The translations under genes were made by a program, and so were the position numbers. Positions 34,695 through 45,673 of a stretch of DNA of 64,000 bases are shown in pieces (the stretch's first letter is position 1; every line of letters starts with the position of its first letter). Origin of the DNA: Diplodia intermedia (lineage: Eukaryota; Ascomycota; Dothideomycetes; Botryosphaeriales; Botryosphaeriaceae); assembly GCA_021495925.1 (NCBI GenBank), contig JAKEKT010000109.1, positions 50,282-114,281 on the forward strand. The letters are read 5' to 3'. The notes under the pieces are model-generated. The model did no database searches and was not told where the DNA came from. It worked only from the letters and a program-made list of their open reading frames with translations.

Positions 34695-36460
34695 ATGGGT
34701 AAGCTATCCCCAGCCCCTACCCCGTATCTATTCCCGGCCGTTGGGTGGCGCTATCGACGCGCCGCTGTCGCGACAATGCCTCTGCCCCAACGCAGCGACG
34801 CGACCACGGTGGACCGATGCCCTCGTCTGTGGGCAATTGGCGCCAACTGCCACTTGGCTGCTGCGTTGATGCCCATCGGATGACGTTGGCCAGACTCATT
34901 GGACACGCAAGCTAACTCCGGTCCTCTTTACAGCAACCAACGGCGCTCCTATCCCCGCCGCTCCCACGCGCGCCTCTCCCATCCCTTCGGCCGCTTCTCC
35001 CACCCCCAACGGCAAGCCGTCGTCCCCCGCCGGTAGCGACGTCAAGTCGAGTAACATGATGGCCGGCACGGATGGCAGCTCTCCCCAGACTGTCTCCTCG
35101 AAGGACCCCAAGGCCGCTGCCCAAGCCGCCACCGACATGCGCAACATCGTGAGAAGGAAGCTGACCGGCTACGTCGGTTTCGCCAACCTGCCCAACCAGT
35201 GGCACCGCAAGAGTGTCCGCAAGGGTTTCAACTTCAACGTCATGGTTGTCGGTACGTAGAATCCTGACATTTGACGTTGACAGGCGCTGACAGTGGAACG
35301 CATAGGCGAGTCTGGACTCGGAAAATCGACCCTTGTCAACACGCTCTTTAACACTTCTCTCTACCCCCCGAAGGAGCGCAAGGCCCCGTCGCTCGACATC
35401 ATTCCCAAGACCGTTGCTATCCAGTCCATTAGCGCCGACATTGAGGAGAACGGCGTCAGGCTCCGTCTGACTGTTGTTGACACTCCCGGTTTTGGTGACT
35501 TTGTCAACAACGATGACTCCTGGCGCCCGATCGTCGAGAACATTGAGCAGCGCTTCGATGCCTACCTCGATGCGGAGAACAAGGTCAACCGGATGAACAT
35601 TGTTGACAACCGCATCCACGCTTGCGTTTTCTTCATCCAGCCCACCGGCCACTCCCTGAAGCCCCTGGACATCGAGGTTATGCGCAGGCTCCACACCAAG
35701 GTCAACTTGATTCCGGTCATTGCGAAGTCTGACACCTTGACCGATGATGAGATCAATGCTTTCAAGCAACGGGTAGGAGCTCCGTGAGACCTCGTGGCGA
35801 CACGTTTCTGACCATGTACCACAGATTCTCTCCGACATTACCCACCACGGTATCCAGATTTTCGAGGGTCCCCGTTACGAGATGGATGACGAGGAGACCA
35901 TTGCCGAGAACCAAGAGATCATGTCCAAGGTCCCCTTCGCCGTCGTTGGTGCCAACACCGACGTGACGACTTCGGACGGCCGGACGGTCCGCGGCCGCCG
36001 TTACCCTTGGGGTGTCATCGAGGTCGACAACGAGGAGCACTGCGATTTCGTCAAGCTCCGCCAGATGCTCATCCGGACCCACATGGAGGAACTCAAGGAG
36101 CACACCAACAACCAGCTGTACGAGAACTACCGCTCGGACAAGCTCATCTCGATGGGTGTCTCGCAAGACCCGAGCGTCTTCAAGGAGGTCAACCCTGCCG
36201 TCAAGCAGGAGGAGGAGCGCACGCTGCACGAGCAGAAGCTCCAGAAGATGGAGCAGGAGATGAAGATGGTGTTCCAGCAGAAGGTCGCAGAGAAGGAGAG
36301 CAAGCTGCGGCAGAGCGAGGAAGAGCTGTACGCTCGACACCGGGAGATGAAGGAACAGCTCGAGAAGCAGCGACAAGATCTCGAGGAGAAGAAGGGGCGG
36401 ATCGAGAGCGGCCGGCCGATAGAAAAAGAGGGCAAGAGAAAGGGTTTCTCTCTGCGCTAA
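34695..36460 (+). CDS. aspB: Septin, Cdc3/AspB type
   Basis: A GTP-binding filament-forming septin that organises septa, branches and polarity. Four exons, 34695-34698 (only ATG plus one base), 34934-35251, 35306-35772 and 35825-36460, encode 474 residues. The Pro/Ser/Ala-rich N-tail (1-60) precedes the polybasic membrane-binding region and GYVGFANLPNQWHRKSVRKG, a Cdc3-group signature. The P-loop GESGLGKS is at 108-115, split by intron 2; switch motif DTPGFGD; G4-like AKSD; septin unique element at VPFAVVGAN with RGRRYPWG. The C-terminal 100 residues form a charged coiled coil. The first intron is 235 nt, long for this window, and sits directly after the start codon. Gene EXO70 lies upstream on the same strand. 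Confidence 0.96.
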
Positions 36461-37550
36461 GCCCAACAGCGGCCGCGCATGGGACGATCTCGCTCGCCCT
36501 GGCTTTGAGACGACTTGCCTCTCATCCACCACCCACAGGACCAAAAGCTCTCTTTGTCTCACTATCATATTCTACGAACGCTCATTAAACCCGTTTTTCC
36601 GTCTTCCGACACTCTGGGGTAACCGTAGGGACCACTTAATTCAACGACTGGCGATGCGAGTTGGGGATTCGAGCGCGTCGGGGGGTTTTCATTGGACTGG
36701 CTCAATTATTTCTGTTCTTATGCTTGCGGCCCCCTTTTCTTCTTTGCTCTTTTTTCCTTTTGCGTCTGCTTGATTGATACCTCCAGCATTGCAATCTCCT
36801 TGACGTCGACAGCTATTCACATAAGTAGATCGCATTGTGGAGGGCAGTAGGTGGCAGGGACTACAGATTGCTTCTTCCCATGTATTCTACTACCACCGAC
36901 ACGTCCAGTACTCAATTTAATTTCCTTGTCAGAAGGTGTTAGTTCATATTAGTAGCAATGCAGGACCGAAGCTTAAGGGCACCGCGGGACGACCCGCGCA
37001 AGCAAAGCAAGCAACGTGTAGCTGGGCCGCGGCCTCTGCGATTGTGGCGCCGGTGCTATCTTTGGCGCGCCGCACGTGACCCAGGGTGGAAGGAGCGAGC
37101 TGAGCTCAAGCTAGGGCACGGCGCTTTCGTCACCGGCGACGCGCTGCCCTGATCTCGGCCTGCGCTCTGCGTGTTCACGTCAGAGATCACCATAAAACCT
37201 CACCGCGACCTCCACGTCTCAGGCCTTCGTTGCGATCCCCTCCCCAGCGCGCGAGACCCTTGCTGTAAGTAACAATGCCTGCCTGTCCTTCCGCGAGAGC
37301 TCCGCTGGCTCTGCGCGGCTGCTGCCTCTGCGCTGCGCCAGCCCAGCCACCTTCTCGCCAGGTGTTCTCTGTGCGCATGTGCCAGGCGGCCGCCCGCCGA
37401 GCTTTACTATCGCGCCTTCCCCTCGTAATCCCACCTGTCGCCTCTACCGCACCACCTACACCGACACCATCCCCACCGCGCCCTCGCACAAACTGACCCG
37501 CCGCAGTACCACTTCAGCTACCTCACGCGACACCCTCTCCCGCCGCAGCT
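36461..37550. other. Intergenic
   Basis: 1.09 kb between the septin and the Pom33-like gene. It includes the septin 3' UTR and a pyrimidine-rich leader before 37551. No gene supported. Confidence 0.5.
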
Positions 37551-38453
37551 ATGGCTCCTCCGCCCCCCGCTTCCATGCCTCTCCAGCAGAGGCTTATGCA
37601 GCTCGCGCAGAGTCTGCAGTTTGCCTGGTTCGGCGGCCACTTGACGCTGCTGTTCTGCACTCTGCGCTACGGCTTGTCATGGCTCACGTTCAACTTCTAC
37701 TCGCGCATGGCCCGCTTCTCCTACCGCTTGGCCTTCGTCGCTGCCGCGGCTACGTACGGCATCGTGGTCTACAAGGCATACCGCGCGCGCGTCAGGGCCG
37801 GCAAGCAGGGCGGTGCTCTCAGCATGATTGCCGATGAGAATGTTCAGTATCTGAGTACGTCCAGGCCCCAGCCCCGCCGTCAATGGTCCTCCTTTGATTC
37901 TAATTAGCTTTCTCCTGCAGTCATGGCTCTCCTTTGGCTGTACAACTCGCTCCAAGTTCCCCTTGCCCTCCTGCCCTTCGCCGTCTACTCCGTGTTCCAC
38001 GTGCTCACATACACACGCACGAACCTGCTGCCTGTTCTTCAGCCGCAGCCTCCGGCCGCCGAGGGCGCCAAGCCCAATCAGTCCGCCATTTCCAACACCA
38101 TCGGCCGCTTCGTCAAGGAGTACTATGACACGAGCATGACGCTGGTTGCTGTCCTTGAGATCGCGCTGTGGTTCCGCGTCCTCGGCTCCGCTATCCTCTT
38201 CCAGCGTGGCTCATGGGCCCTCCTGATCTTCTACACCGCTTTCTTCCGCGCTCGCATCTCGCAGAGCACCTTCGTCCAGTCTGCCATCCAGCAGCTTACT
38301 GCTCGCGCCGACGCCCTTGTCCAGCAGCAGAGCACTCCTCCGCCTGCCCGCCAGGCCTGGGAGACTGTCAAGGGCATCGCCAAGCAGGCCTTCGACGCAA
38401 CTGACCTGAACAAGTACGCCGGTGGTGCTGCCGGCCCTAAGAAGGCCCAGTAA
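37551..38453 (+). CDS. Pom33/TMEM33 family membrane protein
   Basis: An ER and nuclear-envelope membrane protein of the TMEM33/Krueppel-homologue-2 family; yeast Pom33 and Per33 bind nuclear pores and shape the ER. Two exons, 37551-37854 and 37921-38453, with a 66-nt intron (GTACGT...CTGCAG), give 278 residues. Four hydrophobic segments are visible, with the family pattern FAWFGGHLTLLF near residue 27, SYRLAFVAAAATYGIVVYK near 60, MALLWLYNSLQVPLALLPF right after the intron, and a C-terminal amphipathic region ending in polar Lys/Gly/Ala. The TYTRTNLLP motif after segment 3 is typical. The ATG chosen precedes the conserved LMQLAQSLQFAWF block. Confidence 0.93.
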
Positions 38454-39168
38454 GCACATTACGAAGCATCCCGCCTGGCAAATCTGTGGTTGCTTGGACT
38501 CAAAGGTGGTTCAGAGAGCCTGATCACACATTCTATGCTATTACTACAAGATACCTGATGAGAAGGGCGGGTGGTGCAACCAGCATGCCTCTATGGAAAG
38601 AACTGTTGAAAGGGTCTCGAGAGCTTGAGGGTACATCATTGGACCGTTCTTCGTAGTCAATGCATGGACGGAATGTGCCACTGGCGTAGGACATGTCATG
38701 TAGTCTGGATAGTCTTAGGTCAGCCAGACGCCAGGCATTACGCGGGGGTGCAGGATGAGTAGACACTTTTTGTCGAAACGAACTGCAATGCGATGGAACA
38801 AAAGAATCTTCATTTATGGTCTGGCCTTTCCTGTGCTTATTTCTTTGTTTTTTTCGTTTTTCTTTTGGCAGAGCGTCAGCGGTCCTTCATGTAACTTCTA
38901 TGTGCGAGGTGCTGGCTTCCAGTTGCCTCCCATATTGGCTCTTTGGAGTATCAATTGGCCTTCCCTAGTTTCCCTCCCCAACATCTTCCGTACTCATGGC
39001 GCTGTATTCACTCCAGGCGCGTCCATTCCGGTTATACAACGATTTCTAGTAATGATCATGGTGTTACGCGCAAATAGCCCTTCCAGAAGATTTTCTCCCA
39101 ATACGTGAAGTTCTATTGTGATGGCCGTGAAGATAGGAGCCCATCTACTCGTGTTTTGTTTCATTTCC

Positions 39169-39191
39169 AAGCAAGCAAGCAAGCAAGCAAG
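39169..39191. repeat. (AAGC)n microsatellite
   Basis: Five to six perfect tandem copies of the tetranucleotide AAGC/GCAA in non-coding DNA. Confidence 0.9.
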
Positions 39192-42100
39192 AGGAATAAT
39201 GAAATGCAACTATATATGGCAGTGGCGATCCCACACGCAGAGATGCATGATGGTCTGCGCCGAGAATACTTCAACAGCGGGTGGTACCTAGGTAGCGCTT
39301 GGCCAGAATTAGTGTTCCACCGTCCTACCTGATAGCTGTAAATGTCCGTGGAGGTGGGCCAGGATTTATTGTTGGAAATTTTGGACGTATTCATCTCCCA
39401 GGCCGTCTGCTGAACGGGAGAGGGCTTTGAGAATATCAACCACCTGGTTGGCGCCCTTCAACTAGGCGCGGTGTGCACCTCTGGACTACCGTACGGACTT
39501 TCTACTCGGGGACACAGAGTTCGTTGGAGATGGTCATTCCTGATCTCGGGCTGCTAGGCTTTCGAGATGCAGTTCCAAGCATCTGTAGGGGCTATAGCAG
39601 ACGGCAGCGTTGGCTTTTCGACGTACAGCCCTTCGATGACGTACCGTAGTTACTTCAACCATACTCGTCAGGGTGCGAGATTGATGTGTGTATGAGATGC
39701 TAAGGTTACCTGCCTCTCTCACAGTCACATAGGCTTCGAGCCCAACGATGGTACGAATCATGGCCGATGTCCGCGTGGCTGATGCGGTGGAAGCGGGGTT
39801 GGCCCTGCCCCGCGGCGAAATCAGCAACTGTACCTAAGATGCTCCCGCCATCCAACACCTCATTTCGGTTAACAAAGCACGAGAGGTTGGTTCGGGTGGC
39901 TGGAGAGAGCAAAGATGAGGCGAACGGGGCACGTCACATGCCAAGAGAGAGGGAGAGAGAGGAAATTATTCGAGAAGAATGGCGATCGCAGGAAATTGTG
40001 AGCTGTTTTGCATCATGTGAAGCTTGGGATACCCCGGCCCGCGGTGGCTGTGTGATTGGTTCTGTGGCTGAAAAGATGTCAAGGCAGCAACGGTTCCTTC
40101 TCTTGGGGTTGAGGCTCGGGAAAGCCGCTAGCTAGCCCAATCCGCTACGAGAGTAGTAGGTACGTTCGGATGGGCGGCGGGTTGGGCAACGGGCCGTTGT
40201 TCAGATTCCGCATCGCCACGTCACGACTTAGTGCCAATCGAAAACGCCGTCGGATTTTGTTGGCAATAAGCCCCAATTGTGCGAGTAGTTCTCTTGCTCT
40301 TTCCTATTCCAGCCTCCATGTCCCGGCATTGCCTGGCTCGGTTAAGTCCAATGACATCTTCCGTGACGCGGGGAACCCAAAGAAAAAGGGCTGCTTGATG
40401 TTCCCGGTTCCTCGGCCCAGGAACACGTCGTGACGTTTTGCATTCCAGACGTTGTTTCCCCGCCATCCCTTTCTTCTGACGTCTTTTGGTTACACCACGC
40501 GGCTTGTTGGTTTTCTGGTTCGGTACTGGTAGCGTAGCTATTGTACATTAGCTCCTACCACGAATGAGATGACATCACAAAAGAATACGTAAAAAAGATG
40601 GAATCGCAGAGGACGAAGCGCGGCGGTAATACGGTAACAACGGCAGGTAGGTCGGGCTCCTTTGGGCTCGTTAAATGCGTGCGTCGCGTCCTTGGGGTTA
40701 CCCTGCTTGTTGTTCGGCCGGCGGATCTCCACAGAAGGAAGGGGAAGGGTTGCCACACACAACAAACACATCAGCCGCATCTAAAGAAAATCGAAATCTA
40801 CATGGTGCACGCGCCCACGTGAAACCCCGTTTTAACGGGCCCCGTAGATGCCTATCTACAACTGAGACCTTGCTCAGGCCGCCCCGCTTCCTTCGCTTGA
40901 GTTTTCTCGCACAGCCTTATTGCCGCTGGCAAGTTTCACCGCGTCTCAGCCTCCCACACTCGCAGGTTTTTCATATCATTTTGGTGGCTTGGCGGGCGAG
41001 ACGCAACATCAGCCCACACAAAGATAATCGTATTCTCGTATCTGCTTTCCTAGCGCTGCTTGACAGTTCATACTTCAACGCTAGTAGCTGGTTGATTGGA
41101 GAGGCAGAGCGTGTTTCAAACACTCAGCCTTACCGCCGTCGATCTCGTATTCTCGTTTCTCTCCCGTGTCGTGCGCTGCGCAAAGAGGAAGGCAACGTTC
41201 GTGATAATTGAGTCGGCGTTCCCGCTTTTCCCTTCCCTAAGCCCTGCCGATTGCCGATCGGCCCTTGTGCTGCCGGGCTTGGGGCGGTGCCGTTGCCGGT
41301 CGTTACGGCGATAGGCAAGAAGAACGAGGATGAACAGGGTCCGAGGAACGATGGAGTCCTGTGCTCGGCTGTCGGACTTAGAGAAGGCGGAAAGAAAAAC
41401 GAGATGTGGGTTCCTGGTCGTGTCTTGACGGGTGATCGGTTGCTGTGGCAGTGCAGGGTCAATGGCTCACCCACGGCGTCACCGGCGTTATAAGTCGTCA
41501 TCGCAACAGTGCGCCGCCATTCGGCAGTCGACCGCGGCGATGCGAGCAAAGAGCTGGGCGTCTCATGGCCATGGCCGTTGTCTGACTTTCATTATGGCTG
41601 CGCGGGGTGCGGCCATTGGTCGCCTAGTCTTTCCTGCCTTTGTGCAGGTGTGAGGCCTTTTATGCGAGACGTACATCGACAGGTACAATGTCGGCTGGGC
41701 GGTCAAACGCGGGTGGATGCGGGATGCACGGCACTCACCGCGAGGATATTAAAGACGCGCCGTCTGGAGCCGAGAGGGGGCCTGGCTGGTCAAAAGGGGT
41801 GGGGAGGAGGATGGGGATGGGTGGGCGTATGGACAAAGAGGTGGCCGTCGACGACAGTGCGTCGGAGGGACAGACGGATTCAGAGCTAGCGAAGCTTCCA
41901 ACAATAGTGGGATTAAGCAAGTGGCCAGTGAGAATATCGATTGCCGTCTATCGATACGTTTTGGAGTAGGTCAGTTCATGGAGAAGGCTGCCCTGATATT
42001 GTAAGGGGCGCCACGGGAGGTGCAGGATCGGAGGCCGGCCTGCCCCCACGGGTGAGGTCTGCGGTCAGGGACTGCCTGGTGACTCGGCTGCTCGCCCGAA

Positions 42101-43426
42101 GATGAGACGAGATAGCCTGGAGCAAAGATCACGACAGTGCAGCGCCTGTTAGGGGATGATGGGCGGCGAGCTGCAGCGCATCCGCAGGCCGCCTGCAGCT
42201 TCTAGACTGTCGCCTGAAGCTTCGACGGCAGCAGGGCGCGACGGAGCTCGGGGCGAGGGCGGTACTGGCCCAAGAGATCGCGGATCGCTGCCGCCAAACG
42301 CGTATGTGGTTTGCGCGTCTGCGTGAGCTTCTTCCCGATTCTGCCACAGAGGTAGTTAATTTGTGCCCCGACGGAGCCGGCATGAGGCGCACTGCGCGCC
42401 GGACCTTGGCTGTGCCGGAGCCGAGAGCCACTGGCGCCGCAGCAGCAGAAGGGCGGAACGGACGAGAATCCTCAGGAGCCAAGCAGGCACGAGCCGCTTC
42501 TCCACTGGCGCCCGTGCTCCAATGGAGTAGGCCCGGTCCGGGAGGAGGCTGAGTCCGTCGTGAGGGGGTGCCTCAGGCAAGCTTGATCTCAGTCAATCTA
42601 TTTGGCGAGCAGCGGGCAGATTATGGACTAGCCCGCGTCCAGCATGGACGGAGCGGTGAAAGCTGCCGCCGGCCATGCTCGACCTCCGCTGTGCTCGCGG
42701 GCTGCTGACGGCGCGGGTCGCCGTGGAAATTGGCGTCTGCTCGAGGAGAGCGATTGAGCTCGTGGTCTCCATGCAGCGGCCGGCGGCGGGCTGGCAGTGC
42801 CACCCGGTCGGTGTGCGGGACTGCCATTAGGGCTTGTCGGCGCTGAAACAGCCCGTTGCTTCGATGGTGAGCTGAGCATTGTATTGCACATGGCCAGAAG
42901 CAGCCGCGACGCAGCAGCTCGTGTCGTCGGCCCGCGGCTGCAGCGCAGAACCGCATTCGGCGATACACGGCTGCATGCTGCACGCCGCAGGAGGAGAAGA
43001 GGCTGAAGGGCGATCGCGTCAGGCGACGCGGGCAACGATCGGGCGGCGTCTGCGGGCAGGTTGGGGCATGGCTGCGGGCTAGGAGCGGCTCACGGCGCGC
43101 TGGTGCGGGCGCTGGCGCGGATGACGAGCGGCCAGCAGAGTGCAGCGCCTTTTTTCGCTCGCGTGCCTGGCGGTGCTGCCTCGCGCGGTCGCAAGCAGGC
43201 CGAGTGGAGCAGCGACCCATGTCTGTTTCGCAGGCCGTCCTTGGCCGCTTGGCGCGCCCGAGCTGTCGCGATGAACCTGGCCTCGGATCATGGGTGTCAC
43301 GTCAGCCCAAGCTCCGCGAACGGCTAGGCAGGAGGTCGCAAGAGCCACGAAGGGGTCCCGCGCAAACGGGGTTCGGCGGTCCTGCTAGGGGCTCCTCCAG
43401 TGCGCGAGCTCTGCGCGCTGACCTTC

Positions 43427-43434
43427 TATATAAC
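43427..43434 (+). promoter_or_regulatory. TATA-like element upstream of the cyclin
   Basis: TATATAAC sits only about 35-40 bp upstream of the ATG at 43468 and about 110 bp upstream of the next in-frame ATG at 43543. If it is the true TATA box, the first of these ATGs would have an almost absent leader. Confidence 0.45.
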
Positions 43435-43467
43435 ACCCGCGGCCTGCCCAGCCCGGCGACCACGCCC

Positions 43468-44532
43468 ATGACGAGCAGTGTCCCAGAGCCGGAGAGCCCA
43501 TCGCTGTCGCCGTCCTCGCAATTGCCCGCCAGAACAGCCATAATGGAGAGCCCCCCTCTGTCTGTCGGCAGCCGCCGCGGCTCTGTTGATTCCGTGGACT
43601 TCGATGCCTACCTGGCAAACTACGTGCCGCTGTCCAATCTGCCCACCCCTCCGCCTGCCCAGGCCGGCGCGTCCTGGAACGCGTCCCCCAGGAGCCTGCC
43701 TGGCCGTCTGGTGGACGAGCACGATCTGCGGGGTGAGTGCCCTGCGGCTGTCCTGGCGCCATTGCAGCACGTACTGACGCAAAATTCAGGGCCCGCGTCA
43801 CACCTCGCCAAGCTTGTTCCCTCGAACGCCTGCAGCCGCCGCCCGTCAGTGAGCACCATCCAGGATTACTTGGAGCGCTCGAGCCTGCCCGTCGAGGTTC
43901 TCGGCCTGACGGCCTGCATCCTCGATGCTCTGAGCATGCGCTTCGCCAAAAAGTGGCGGCACGCCCTAACCCTCAACGAGTCTACTCCCGCCGCCTCACC
44001 GCTCCTCGAGGCCGCGAATGCCCCCATTTCTCCTCCCGCGTCTCCCGCTCTCATGACCACTGCTCCCGTCCTGAACTCTGCCACCAAGAGCTGTGTTGAG
44101 CCGGAGCTGCTGGTGCTGTCCGCTCTGGCCCTTGCTACCGGCTACCTGGACGACCACCAGGTGTCGCTGCGGCACTGGGCACAGCGCATTTCACACGGTG
44201 TCTTCTCTGCTCGTCAACTCTCTACCACGCAGCGCTGCGTGCTCATTGATCTGGACTATGACCTGCACTCGTTCACTCTCGAATTCATTCGCGACGCCAT
44301 CGAGGATATGCACAGGGAGAGCCTGCGTACCCGCCAAAAGGCGGTCGACGCCGCCGCCGCCACTACTACGATTGCAGTTGCAAAGGCTGTTGCTGAAGAG
44401 CCATATGCGGCGACCGGTGAAAAGAACCGGCCAGCGCCGCTGTCGCTACAAGGCTCGGCGACGTGGTTCAAAGGTGTTGCGACGCCGGAACCGAGCCCGA
44501 ACGTCATGGCGCTCGACCATGCTTGGGATTGA
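43468..44532 (+). CDS. Cyclin, Pcl-like (Pho85-type partner)
   Basis: A regulatory subunit of a cyclin-dependent kinase, probably the Pho85/PhoA type. Exons 43468-43732 and 43790-44532 join across a 57-nt intron with GTGAGT donor, CTGAC branch and TTCAG acceptor, giving about 335 residues. Because the intron is a multiple of three and has no stop, retention would add 19 residues. The cyclin fold is visible: EVLGLTACILDALSMRF, then VEPELLVLSALALATGYLDDHQVSLRHWAQRISHG, then FSARQLSTTQRCVLIDLDYDLHSFTLEFIRDA. The N-terminus is Ser/Pro-rich with likely phosphosites. The start is uncertain: the frame stays open upstream, and 43543 is an alternative ATG; the TATA position favours 43543, coding composition favours 43468. 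Confidence 0.83.
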   Translation: MTSSVPEPESPSLSPSSQLPARTAIMESPPLSVGSRRGSVDSVDFDAYLANYVPLSNLPTPPPAQAGASWNASPRSLPGRLVDEHDLRGECPAAVLAPLQHVLTQNSGPASHLAKLVPSNACSRRPSVSTIQDYLERSSLPVEVLGLTACILDALSMRFAKKWRHALTLNESTPAASPLLEAANAPISPPASPALMTTAPVLNSATKSCVEPELLVLSALALATGYLDDHQVSLRHWAQRISHGVFSARQLSTTQRCVLIDLDYDLHSFTLEFIRDAIEDMHRESLRTRQKAVDAAAATTTIAVAKAVAEEPYAATGEKNRPAPLSLQGSATWFKGVATPEPSPNVMALDHAWD

Positions 44533-45673
44533 AAAGAATCCCTGATCTCATTTTCGTATATTATCTGGAAGCGGGCGTTTACGGGTCTGGTTACTGCTCA
44601 AAGATACCCCTTTTGTAGCTGTGCGCTTTCGCGCGCAGCATTTGATCATGTTATTGCAGGAACGGAACAGAGGCGACATGGAGGAAAAGCAACTTACGGG
44701 ATCCTAATGTTTGGACGGCCATGTCAGCCCAGCAAAGGGAACAGGCCGATAATGATTGGAACCGCGATTATGGACTGGTTCAGGCAGGAGAGCACGACCA
44801 AGTAGTAATAGCCTAATCGAAGTGTCTCTAACTGTATAACTTTAAATCCTGTACTGCACGCCTTTTCTTGTTGTGCGCGTGCCTCGTCTCTAGGTCCACT
44901 CCCGTCCGCCGGTGGCTTGAATCAGGCGGGAAACGGTGCTCGTGTTGATGGCTTCGCCTATCAGATACAGGGATACGAGGACATCCTGGTCTCTAATCCA
45001 AGAGCAACGCGGACCGGGGCACGGCACACGGCGGAAGTAGAGATTCAAGCAACTGGGAAGCCACAGAGCGCTGTTCGTGATGTAGGTGTACTCTGGAGTG
45101 CATAAGCTGGTCAAGTATGCAGAGAAGCAGAAGCAAGTTCCGCGGTCACCAGCAGCACACCCACGTGCACAGCTCGCAGCTCCGCTCGATCATCGATCTC
45201 CCCAGCGCTTAGCAGGCAATCGGTAGCACGATACGGCGAGAGCGGCGCATGTCGTGACATCCCGCAGGAACCGGGACAGCCGGGCCCGAGACGAAAAGTT
45301 GACAGACGACGGGAGACACGGCGAAGAAGCGCGCGAGCCTCACGCCGCAGGCTCGGTGGCTTGGGATAGGCGTTGATGGCGTTGGCTGCGGCGGCCATCG
45401 TCGAGAGCGCGGCGGGCGGAACGAAGGGCACAGCTCACTTCCCCGCTCACCTCACCCCGGGGTTGGCCCGCGCGTTAGCTGGAGCTTACCCCGGTCGCTG
45501 CTTCCCATCAGTCCACCGCGTGCATCAGCCCAGAGCACGCTGGCAACCTGCTCGCGTCCCACCGCGTGTTCTGACGTTTGCTCCTACATAAACCCCGCTG
45601 CCGCCCTTCTTGCTGCCGTACTGCCTTTTCTCCCTCCTCATTTCCCCCATCCCGTGTCAATTGATCCGCCGCC
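44533..45673. other. Intergenic, glycogen phosphorylase promoter
   Basis: 1.14 kb between the cyclin and glycogen phosphorylase, both on the plus strand. A pyrimidine-rich run at 45600-45655 precedes the ATG. No gene supported. Confidence 0.5.

Larger units (their letters stand above)
38454..43467. other. 5-kb region with no supported gene
   Basis: The largest gap in the window. Open frames here are short, overlap on both strands, and have no family-like composition; several in 42100-43460 are long only because the DNA is GC-rich. An (AAGC)n microsatellite lies at 39169-39191 and a purine-rich tract at about 39940-39985. The right end is the cyclin promoter. It could hold long non-coding transcripts, a very long leader for the cyclin, or decayed genes; I cannot tell from sequence alone. 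Confidence 0.5.

Noticed and set aside
36958..37152. Small plus-strand frame between septin and Pom33
   Set aside because: 65 codons, no conservation signal or domain, and no promoter-like element nearby.
42621..43220. 199-codon minus-strand frame in the gene desert
   Set aside because: Frames on both strands are long here because of high GC; composition is Arg/Ala/Pro/His with no domain.
43204..43467. Extension of the cyclin reading frame upstream
   Set aside because: The frame is open, but the sequence is Arg/Gly-rich, lacks cyclin character, and a TATA-like element lies inside it; I take the later ATG.
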